A DNA stretch of 7,406 nucleotides, taken from the NCBI GenBank assembly GCA_041667115.1, contig JBAYFO010000098.1, positions 1 to 7,406 on the forward strand, in the 5' to 3' direction. The notes below the pieces were generated by a model. That model searched no databases and was not told the DNA's origin. It saw only the letters and a list, made by a program, of their open reading frames with translations. The stretch's first letter is position 1, and each line of letters opens with the position of its first letter. Positions 1 to 6,338 of the stretch are shown one piece after another. Made by a program: the position numbers and the translations under genes. Source of the stretch: UBA1563 sp041667115. GTDB taxonomy: Bacteria; Bacteroidota; Ignavibacteria; Ignavibacteriales; Ignavibacteriaceae.

Positions 1-270
1 AAATTGACTGTGGCTGCTGATGCACTTGTGCCAAGCAACGATTATGAAAGTTTAAATGTTGGTGCAGAATTTTCTTTTATGGATATCTTTTCTCTTAGAG
101 GAGGATATAATTCGCTCTTCCTAAAAGATGCAGAAGGTGGGCTTTCGATCGGTGCCGGAGTTGATTCCAAAATGCTCTTTAGTTCGGCAATCGTTAAATT
201 TGATTATGCTTTCAGAGATTTTGGTAAGCTCAAAAATGTTCATAGTTTTTCCGTAGGAATTATATTTTAG
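1..270 (+). CDS. PorV/PorQ-like outer-membrane beta-barrel protein, C-terminal fragment
   Basis: The reading frame is open from the first base and stops at TAG 268-270, so only about the last 89 residues are present and the start lies upstream of the window. The fragment consists of alternating short amphipathic strands separated by Gly/Asn/Asp turns (for example SLRGGYNSLF and LSIGAGVDSK). It ends in FSVGIIF, with a terminal Phe typical of proteins inserted by the Bam machinery. The pattern, including the FRDFGKLKNVHSFSVG ending, resembles the PorV/PorQ family of FCB bacteria, which are FadL-like barrels; some of these act in type IX secretion. The next gene starts on the last base of its stop codon, which suggests co-transcription and translational coupling. 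Whether this paralogue works in secretion or in outer-membrane passage of solutes cannot be told from the fragment. Confidence 0.7.
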   Translation, partial: KLTVAADALVPSNDYESLNVGAEFSFMDIFSLRGGYNSLFLKDAEGGLSIGAGVDSKMLFSSAIVKFDYAFRDFGKLKNVHSFSVGIIF

Positions 271-1823
271 TGATTCGATTTAATAATAACTCCAACATAT
301 TGAATAAAGTAAAAACTATTTTAGTCATAGTCTTTCTTCTTTTTACTGAAGTTGGATTCTCACAGAAGTTGTTCTTTGAAGGAGATACAAATTCGAACGA
401 CAAAAATGAAATTGTTGCACAAGTAGGATCAATTAAGATTACAGCCGAAGAATTCGTCTACAGTTATGAGTATGGACCTGCTTTCCCTAAAAGAGAAAAT
501 AATTCAAAATTGATCTACCTCAATTATATGATTAATGAAAAGTTACTTGCTCTCGAGGGATATGGAAAAGGTGTCATGATAAATGAATCAACAAAAGAGC
601 TTTATAATGATATCGAATCCGATTTAGCTTCCGAAGAAATGTTTAAGAAAGAGATCGTACTAAAAGTTAAGATAGACGATACCGAGATTAAGAAGGTTAT
701 TGAAAAGAAACAAACTGAATATCAACTGAGATGGTTATACGCTGATGATTCTCCGGCTTTGAAAAATTATTTAACTCAACTTAAAAATGGTACTTCGTTC
801 GATTCTCTTTTCAGTGCACAATTAAATGATTCAGTTCTCATCGATGATAGGCAATTAACAAGCAGTCTCTACAACATTTATGTAAAAAATCCTCAGTTCG
901 CTCAAATAGTGGATACATTGAAAGCCGGAAAAATTTCTGCTCCCATTCATACTGATGACGGCTGGTATATAATTAAGATTGATAACATTTGGAAAAATGA
1001 AATCATTAGTGAATCGGAATATAATAAACTTAAATCCGAAGCGGTTGAAGCGATTACCAAAAGCAAAATGGATGGTTTATCTGATCAATATGTGAAGAGA
1101 TTATTTGAAGATGAAAATCCAATTATTAAACGTGATGTGTTTAATGTGCTTCGATCTTATCTTGGAAAATTTATTCTTACACCCAAAATATATTCCGACT
1201 GGAAATTAGATAACAAATTGGAAATTGCATTAACCAATCTCGGATTAAAAAGAGGGGCGAAGTACACCGGTTTAACGTTGATAGAATGCAAGAATCGTAA
1301 AATATCTTTGGATGAATTTATCATCTGGTATAGGAACCGTGAGCAATATGTTAAATTCTCTAAAAGTGATTTAATAACATTTTCAAAATCTTTAGAAGAT
1401 TTAGTTTGGCTTATGGTAAGAGATAAATTTCTGATTACTAAAGCTTACCAAAAAGGATATAACAAATCCGGTTGGGTGATTAAACAATCCGGTTGGTGGA
1501 AAGATAAAATATCATACAGTGCTTACAGAAACGAATTGGCTAGTTCCATCACTTTAAATTCTGAAGAACAAAGTTTGTTAAAAGAAAAGAAAAAATCTCA
1601 ATCTGAAATTATGAGTGAAGAACTTTCAAAAAAAATTTTACACAAAGTTCTTGAGTTGAAAAAAAAATATAAAATCGTTATAAACAAAGATCTGCTTGAC
1701 AAGATAAAAGTGACGGATGAAAATGACAGAATAGCAATTGAGATGTATATAGCGAAGAGAGGTAATCTGATACCAAGAGCAGCGTTCCCTTCAATTGATA
1801 ATGACTGGGTAAACTGGGAATAA
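270..1823 (+). CDS. Exported SurA/parvulin-like peptidyl-prolyl isomerase family chaperone, isomerase domain degenerate
   Basis: This 517-residue protein is probably periplasmic. It has a signal peptide (hydrophobic residues 16-26, likely cleavage in GFS|Q at 31/32). Next comes a SurA-N-like helical region with VAQVGSIKITAEEF (49-62) and MINEKLLALEGYGKG (87-101). A parvulin-like segment follows at about 148-245, recognised by NGTSFDSLF (173-181) and GKISAPIHTDDGWYIIKI (220-237). The usual GG/GDLG core of active parvulins is not evident, so a holdase role is more likely than isomerase activity. Residues 344-397 repeat the N-terminal chaperone pattern. The C-terminus is Lys/Glu-rich and helical, ending in DNDWVNWE. 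The start is GTG 270, overlapping the preceding stop by one base; TTG at 300 (codon 11) would give a more compact signal peptide and is a real alternative. The lipoprotein gene begins six bases after the stop. A natural client would be the preceding barrel or the binding protein, but that is inference. Confidence 0.75.
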   Translation: MIRFNNNSNILNKVKTILVIVFLLFTEVGFSQKLFFEGDTNSNDKNEIVAQVGSIKITAEEFVYSYEYGPAFPKRENNSKLIYLNYMINEKLLALEGYGKGVMINESTKELYNDIESDLASEEMFKKEIVLKVKIDDTEIKKVIEKKQTEYQLRWLYADDSPALKNYLTQLKNGTSFDSLFSAQLNDSVLIDDRQLTSSLYNIYVKNPQFAQIVDTLKAGKISAPIHTDDGWYIIKIDNIWKNEIISESEYNKLKSEAVEAITKSKMDGLSDQYVKRLFEDENPIIKRDVFNVLRSYLGKFILTPKIYSDWKLDNKLEIALTNLGLKRGAKYTGLTLIECKNRKISLDEFIIWYRNREQYVKFSKSDLITFSKSLEDLVWLMVRDKFLITKAYQKGYNKSGWVIKQSGWWKDKISYSAYRNELASSITLNSEEQSLLKEKKKSQSEIMSEELSKKILHKVLELKKKYKIVINKDLLDKIKVTDENDRIAIEMYIAKRGNLIPRAAFPSIDNDWVNWE

Positions 1824-1829
1824 AAAATA

Positions 1830-3125
1830 GTGAGTAGATTCTTTATAAATATTGCTTTGCTGATTTTGATTTGGCTGCCTTTACAGTCATGTAATTCGAA
1901 CAATAAAAGTTCCGATACGAAGTTGATTTATTGGTGTTCCAATAATAGTTATGAAATTCAATTCGCAAAACAATTGACGGAAAAGTGGAATAAAAATAAT
2001 CCAAATGTTTCAGTTAAATATCAACCCGTTCCGGAAGGGCGATCAAGTGAAGAAATTATTTTAGCGGCGGTAGTAGGTAAAACTACTCCGGATATCTATT
2101 CGAACATGTGGCAGGGTGATGTTGAAGCATACGCGCAGGCAAAGGTTTTGGTGGCTCTTGATACGCTTAAAGGTTTTATAGATTTTCTTAATGAAAGATG
2201 TGACAGCGAAGTGATTGAAGAAATAAGGTCGCTCGATGGTCATATCTATCAGATCCCCTGGAAGATCAATCCGATTATGCTTATTTATAATGAGAAGATA
2301 ATGTCGGATTTAGGGTCATCCGGTCCGCCTCAAACGTACTCTGATTTTTTTGCTGCTTCTGCAAAGTTTCAAAAAGATGTCAACGGTGATGGTTATATTG
2401 ACAGATGGTTTGGATACTCTGAAGTACTTGTAACCTGGTGGCAAAGATTTTTTGATTTCTATCCATTGTACCTTGCAGCTTCCGGTGGCGCACCGTTAGT
2501 AAAAGGGGACAAAGCTGTTTTCAATAATGAATATGCTATAGATGTATTTAAATTTCTTCGGATGCTGTACAAAAAAAATTATTTTTCTAGGGAACAGTTA
2601 TCTGCAAGACAGGATGTTTTTTTAGCCGAAGTGATCGCAACAAGGTTTACCGGTCCGTGGGAGATAGCGCACGCGGATAAGTTTAAACCAAAAGGATTTG
2701 AATATAACTTCAGTTCTATGCCTGTGCCGGATGATCATAAAGGTCCGATTTACACATATGGTGATCCTAAAAATATTGTAATATTCAAGACTTGTAAAAA
2801 TCCTCAAGCTGCCTGGGAATATGTAAAAACATTAATCGATCGTAATGGCGATCTGAAACTTTTGGAATTTACCAATCAACTTCCGAGAAGAAAAAATATT
2901 AATACCGATGTATTCTTTAGTGGTTATTTCAATAAAAATCCGAAGATGAAAATTTTTGCAGACCAATCAAAGTATGTTAGAGGAACAGATGCTTCCCCTG
3001 TGCTGAAAGAAGTTTTTGATCTAATTTCTCAGGAGTATGAAGCTTGTGTAATTTATGGAACGAAGTCACCGGAGCAGGCAATTAAAGATGCTTCCGATGC
3101 AGTTAACTTATTATTTCTAAAGTAA
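1830..3125 (+). CDS. ABC transporter sugar-binding lipoprotein (family 1 extracellular solute-binding protein)
   Basis: This is a 431-residue periplasmic binding protein anchored by lipid. A short signal peptide ends in the lipobox LQSC, with Cys21 as the lipidated residue. The mature part follows the MalE/UgpB-type family 1 pattern: an opening strand LIYWCSNN, then FAKQLTEKWNKNNPNVSVKY (positions 45-64), then TPDIYSNMWQGDVEAYA. Later come TRFTGPWEIA, the typical FTGPW segment near the hinge, and the C-terminal SPEQAIKDASDAVN. Residues 183-191 (DVNGDGYID) form an EF-hand-like calcium loop also seen in other members. Length is normal for the family. The GTG start lies six bases after the preceding stop, with GGGAA at 1816-1820 as a weak ribosome site. 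The permease start codon shares the last base of its stop codon. The ligand is inferred from the downstream GH130 genes to be a beta-mannoside; the sequence alone only supports a carbohydrate. Confidence 0.9.
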   Translation: MSRFFINIALLILIWLPLQSCNSNNKSSDTKLIYWCSNNSYEIQFAKQLTEKWNKNNPNVSVKYQPVPEGRSSEEIILAAVVGKTTPDIYSNMWQGDVEAYAQAKVLVALDTLKGFIDFLNERCDSEVIEEIRSLDGHIYQIPWKINPIMLIYNEKIMSDLGSSGPPQTYSDFFAASAKFQKDVNGDGYIDRWFGYSEVLVTWWQRFFDFYPLYLAASGGAPLVKGDKAVFNNEYAIDVFKFLRMLYKKNYFSREQLSARQDVFLAEVIATRFTGPWEIAHADKFKPKGFEYNFSSMPVPDDHKGPIYTYGDPKNIVIFKTCKNPQAAWEYVKTLIDRNGDLKLLEFTNQLPRRKNINTDVFFSGYFNKNPKMKIFADQSKYVRGTDASPVLKEVFDLISQEYEACVIYGTKSPEQAIKDASDAVNLLFLK

Positions 3126-3997
3126 TGTTGCTAAAAGTGATAACTAGAAAAAAAATATTACCCTACTTATTAGTGTCGCCTTATATAGTACATTTTTTAT
3201 TATTTGTAGCTTTCCCGGTTGTTTTTTCTATCGTTCTTACGTTTCATAAATGGAATATCATTTCACCGATGGAATACACCGGTTTTAATAATTATATAAG
3301 ATTATTCAACGATAAAACTTTTTTCAGATCGATCGGCAATACGTTGATGTTTTTGGTTATTCACATTCCTCTACAAATAATCGTGGCGCTTTTTCTAGCA
3401 GAGATATTAAACCAAAAAATAAAGTTGCGTGGAGTTTTCAGAGGGGCTTTTTTTCTACCTGTGATTGTTTCCGGAGTCGTCGTTACTATTTTGTGGCAAC
3501 AACTCTATGGATTTGATACGGGATTGTTTAATCGATTACTAACAGGAGTTGGGCTTAGTAAGGTAGGATGGTTGACCGATCCGGGTATTGCGATGGTGTC
3601 AATTGCAGTTATGGCAACATGGAAAAATGTCGGGCTTTATATTATTCTCTTTCTTGTTGGTCTTCAAACGGTTCCTGCACAATATTACGAAGCCGCTGAT
3701 CTTGAAGGCGCAAACCATTGGCAAAAATTTTTTAGAATTACTCTGCCAATGATTAACCCGACAATTTTTATGGTGGTTATTCTTTCTACCATCGGAGGTT
3801 TCTCGTTATTTATTGAACCATATATCATGACGGGGGGCGGACCTTTGAATAGTACGGTTTCCGCAGTACTTTATATTTATAAACAAGGATTCTTTTATTA
3901 CCACATGGGATATGCGGCAACCTTGGGTTTGTTTTTTGCCTTCATAATTTTAGCAGTTGTAATGATTCAGAAAAAATTCATTGAGAAAGACCATTGA
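3125..3997 (+). CDS. ABC sugar transporter permease, MalF/UgpA type
   Basis: This 290-residue inner-membrane protein has six predicted membrane segments, the first at about residues 14-40. It carries the cytoplasmic EAA loop that docks the ATPase: EAADLEG at 189-195 with conserved Gly195, followed by I205 and Leu-Pro 207-208. LPYLLVSPYIVHFLLFVAFP at the N-terminus is the typical opening of MalF/UgpA-type permeases. The short length, without the extra N-terminal segments and the large P2 loop of enterobacterial MalF, matches the common CUT1 form. ATG 3125 overlaps the preceding stop by one base (TAATG), and the gene ends in a four-base overlap with the partner permease, so the three transport genes are tightly coupled. 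It should pair with the next gene as a heterodimer. Confidence 0.93.
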   Translation: MLLKVITRKKILPYLLVSPYIVHFLLFVAFPVVFSIVLTFHKWNIISPMEYTGFNNYIRLFNDKTFFRSIGNTLMFLVIHIPLQIIVALFLAEILNQKIKLRGVFRGAFFLPVIVSGVVVTILWQQLYGFDTGLFNRLLTGVGLSKVGWLTDPGIAMVSIAVMATWKNVGLYIILFLVGLQTVPAQYYEAADLEGANHWQKFFRITLPMINPTIFMVVILSTIGGFSLFIEPYIMTGGGPLNSTVSAVLYIYKQGFFYYHMGYAATLGLFFAFIILAVVMIQKKFIEKDH

Positions 3998-4812
3998 AAA
4001 AAATTAAATCAATATTGTTTTATCTTGCTCTTACTGTCTGCGCGGTGATATTTGTGTATCCATTCTATTGGATGGTGATAGCATCAATAGCACCGGAAAA
4101 TGAAATCGGAAGTTTGACAATAATGCCGACCTCCTTGACATTAAGCAGTTATGCACAAATGGTTGATAAGATACCTATCGGCGGAGCTTTTATTAACAGC
4201 CTAATAGTTGCCTCTTCAATTACGATTGGTGTGCTGATTTTTGGTTCGATGATCGGTTACGCACTCTCGAAGCTTGTTTTCAAGGGAAGAGATTTGATTT
4301 TTTATATTATCATTTTCACGATGACACTTCCTTTCCAGATTACTCTCATTCCACAGTACATTATTATGGTAAAGTTTGGCTGGATAGATACATATTGGGC
4401 GTTGATTGTTCCATATTTGATAAACGCGTTAAGCATAATTATGTTTAGACAATATTTTAAATCTATTCCTGATAGTTTGATTGACGCCGCAAGGCTTGAT
4501 GGCTGCAATGAATTGCAGATAATATTTAAAATACTTTGGCCAAACTCGATGCCGGCGATAATAACAATCGGGATTATAACCTTTATGGCATCATGGAATG
4601 AAGTATTGTGGCCATTAATTGTAATCCGTGATGAAAGTTTAATGACAATGCCGCAGCTCGTTACATTGTTTGCGGTGGGCGGCAGAGCGGAGTCTCAATT
4701 GGGAGTGAAACTTGCATCGGCTGTAATGCTCGCGTTGCCTATAGTGTTGGCGTACGTATTCTTCCAAAAATATTTTATACAAAGTATGGCATCAACAGGA
4801 ATAAAAGAATAG
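3994..4812 (+). CDS. ABC sugar transporter permease, MalG/UgpE type
   Basis: This 272-residue inner-membrane protein has about six membrane segments and is the second half of the importer channel. The EAA loop is present as DAARLDG at 164-170, with Gly170 and the trailing ILWP at 180-183; Asp replaces the first Glu, which is common in this subfamily. WMVIASIAPENEI after the first helix and SWNEVLWPLIV later are typical of MalG/UgpE proteins. The start is TTG 3994, overlapping the upstream TGA as TTGA. The next in-frame ATG (codon 27 or 28, in WMVIAS) would remove the first membrane helix, and a purine-rich GAGAAAG lies at 3983-3989, so TTG is preferred. No ATP-binding subunit follows; CUT1 importers often share one MsmK/MalK-type ATPase encoded elsewhere. 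Confidence 0.93.
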   Translation: MKKIKSILFYLALTVCAVIFVYPFYWMVIASIAPENEIGSLTIMPTSLTLSSYAQMVDKIPIGGAFINSLIVASSITIGVLIFGSMIGYALSKLVFKGRDLIFYIIIFTMTLPFQITLIPQYIIMVKFGWIDTYWALIVPYLINALSIIMFRQYFKSIPDSLIDAARLDGCNELQIIFKILWPNSMPAIITIGIITFMASWNEVLWPLIVIRDESLMTMPQLVTLFAVGGRAESQLGVKLASAVMLALPIVLAYVFFQKYFIQSMASTGIKE

Positions 4813-4828
4813 AAAGGTTTTATTTTAA

Positions 4829-4870
4829 ATGATTGAAAAACAATTTATGAGAAAAGATGAAAGCAATTAG
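4829..4870 (+). other. Possible 13-codon leader ORF overlapping the start of the long GH130 gene
   Basis: ATG 4829 opens a 13-codon frame (MIEKQFMRKDESN) ending at TAG 4868-4870, in a different frame from the GH130 gene, whose ATG is at 4857. An AAAGG motif at 4813-4817 lies 11 bases before this ATG, whereas the GH130 ATG has only GAGAAAAG directly abutting it. The small frame could feed ribosomes to the GH130 start by termination-reinitiation. It could equally be chance in AT-rich DNA. Confidence 0.2.
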
Positions 4871-6308
4871 AACTGGGATAGTTATTAAGCCTGATTACAA
4901 GCGAGTTGTATACAGATCGTTTACCATACAGTCTGAAGAAAGAATTATAAAGATTATTGGTCGGATACTTACTCTTTCTGAAGTGGGAGTTAAAAAAGAA
5001 CTTGGGCAGGTGATTACCGAATTTGAAGTGCGGCATCAAAGGCTGCGCAATTTTTTTCTTAACAGATTTGAAGAAATGAAAAAACATCTGTTAACTGATC
5101 AGGTTCTAAGCGAAGAAAGAAAATTATTGATCGGCGCTTACTTTACACAGGAATATTCTATGGAGTCCGCCGCTCTTTTTAATCCTTCAATGGTGTGGCA
5201 TCCTGATCAATCAGAGCTGCCGGAAGGAAGCCGCCGTTTTATTTTAAGTTTGCGAGCCACGGGTGAAGGGCATCTTTCATCTATTACTTTTAGATCAGGA
5301 GTAATTGATAAGGAAAATGGAATTACGATTATTACTCCAACCCGTTATGTAACAACTTCAGAAAACATTACAAATCCTGATTATGAAAAAAAACTGTTTG
5401 AACGAAAGCTTGTCGAACTTGATTTACTGAATGATTTTGCCAAACAGGTGATGAACGGTCTAGAGGATAATTTTACCATGACCGATCTTGAAGACTGTAT
5501 AAAAATATTAGTACGTCCTTACAAAAAGAAAGGAGGAGAAAAAGAGCTTACCGCAAAAGCAATTTTATCTCTGGCACTTTCAAATTATGAAATTCAATAT
5601 TCACCTGACCAAAGACTTTCCGAGAGAATAATATTCCCTCATTCTCCTTCGGAAATTAATGGGATTGAAGATGCTCGGTTTGTTGAATTTACTGATGAAA
5701 GCGGAGAGCGGATTTATTATGCTACTTATACGGCATTTGATGGTAAAGTAACTTTCCCTCAACTTCTTGAAACTAAAGACTTTCTTCATTTTAAAATAGG
5801 AACCTTAAATGGACCTGAAGTACAAAATAAAGGCATGGCGCTTTTCCCTAGAAAAATTAATGGGCTCTATGTTATGCTCTCCAGGCAGGATAATGAAAAT
5901 ATATTTTTAATGTATTCTGAACATCTCCACTTCTGGTACTCAAAACAATTAATTCTTAAACCAACATTTCCCTGGGAGTTTGTGCAGCTTGGCAATTGTG
6001 GTTCACCAATTGAGACAGAGGCTGGTTGGTTGGTATTAAGTCATGGTGTTGGAGCTATGCGTGAATATTCAATTGGAGCATTTTTATTAGATAAAGATGA
6101 TCCTTCAAAAGTTATCGGTCGATTGGAAGAACCCTTGTTGACGCCCAACGAAAATGAAAGAGAAGGCTACGTCCCCAATGTGGTTTATAGCTGCGGTGGG
6201 GCAATACATGGAGATGAACTTATAATTCCTTATGCTATGTCTGACCATGCAAGCAGCATTGCAAAAGTCAATCTTAGCGAATTACTAAAAAAATTAACTG
6301 AATCTTGA
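4857..6308 (+). CDS. Long GH130-family glycosidase/phosphorylase with N-terminal extension and internal insertion
   Basis: This 483-residue protein has no signal peptide and is probably cytoplasmic. The GH130 five-bladed propeller signatures are in order: LFNPSM (107-112), LRATGEG with Arg133, GIEDAR (269-274) with Asp272 as the expected catalytic acid, ALFPRKINGLYVMLSR, CGSPIETEAGWLVLSHGVG with His396, and PNVVYSCGG near the end. Relative to the 300-residue neighbour it has about 80 extra N-terminal residues, rich in charged helices (HQRLRNFFLNRFEEMKKHL). It also has about 90 extra residues between Arg133 and the GIEDAR motif. GH130 members cleave beta-mannosides, either by phosphorolysis releasing alpha-mannose 1-phosphate or by hydrolysis. 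The HGV histidine is kept, which I take as compatible with a phosphorylase, but only an alignment of the phosphate-site residues would decide. ATG 4857 is the first in-frame start after a TGA at 4848. The 44-base gap upstream shows no clear promoter. Confidence 0.85.
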   Translation: MKAIRTGIVIKPDYKRVVYRSFTIQSEERIIKIIGRILTLSEVGVKKELGQVITEFEVRHQRLRNFFLNRFEEMKKHLLTDQVLSEERKLLIGAYFTQEYSMESAALFNPSMVWHPDQSELPEGSRRFILSLRATGEGHLSSITFRSGVIDKENGITIITPTRYVTTSENITNPDYEKKLFERKLVELDLLNDFAKQVMNGLEDNFTMTDLEDCIKILVRPYKKKGGEKELTAKAILSLALSNYEIQYSPDQRLSERIIFPHSPSEINGIEDARFVEFTDESGERIYYATYTAFDGKVTFPQLLETKDFLHFKIGTLNGPEVQNKGMALFPRKINGLYVMLSRQDNENIFLMYSEHLHFWYSKQLILKPTFPWEFVQLGNCGSPIETEAGWLVLSHGVGAMREYSIGAFLLDKDDPSKVIGRLEEPLLTPNENEREGYVPNVVYSCGGAIHGDELIIPYAMSDHASSIAKVNLSELLKKLTES

Positions 6309-6316
6309 TTCAAGAT
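6302..6316. repeat. 7-bp inverted repeat overlapping the stop codon of the long GH130 gene
   Basis: ATCTTGA (6302-6308) and TCAAGAT (6310-6316) are perfect inverted copies separated by a single T, and the left arm contains the TGA stop. As RNA only a five-pair stem with a five-base loop could form, and no T-run follows, so it is not a convincing terminator. It could be a small operator-like dyad or chance. Confidence 0.3.
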
Positions 6317-6325
6317 CATAAACAA

Positions 6326-6330
6326 AAAGG
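6326..6330 (+). promoter_or_regulatory. Ribosome binding site supporting the TTG start of the short GH130 gene
   Basis: AAAGG lies eight bases before TTG 6339 in the 30-base gap between the two GH130 genes. This supports the TTG start, because the next in-frame ATG (codon 44) would delete the NPG and LCRVE motifs of the catalytic propeller. Confidence 0.5.
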
Positions 6331-6338
6331 TAAATTAA

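Noticed and set aside
1628..1667. Runs of eight and nine A (1628-1635 and 1659-1667) as possible frameshift or slippage sites
   Set aside because: The chaperone frame continues intact through both to a plausible C-terminus, so there is no sign of a programmed or accidental frameshift.
1800..1832. Terminator or promoter between the chaperone and binding-protein genes
   Set aside because: Only six bases separate stop and start and no hairpin is visible; simple co-transcription explains it.
1598..1903. 101-codon open frame on the minus strand
   Set aside because: It lies antisense across the 3' end of the chaperone gene and the start of the lipoprotein gene, both well supported. Its Ile/Ser/Phe-rich product is what the complement of Lys/Glu-rich AT-rich coding DNA gives.
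4813..4856. Promoter or terminator between the second permease and the long GH130 gene
   Set aside because: No convincing -33/-7 Bacteroidetes-type pair, no hairpin and no T-run; AT-richness alone does not support either.
4845..5087. 80-codon open frame on the minus strand
   Set aside because: It is antisense to the conserved-looking N-terminus of the long GH130 protein, with no ribosome site or recognisable domain.
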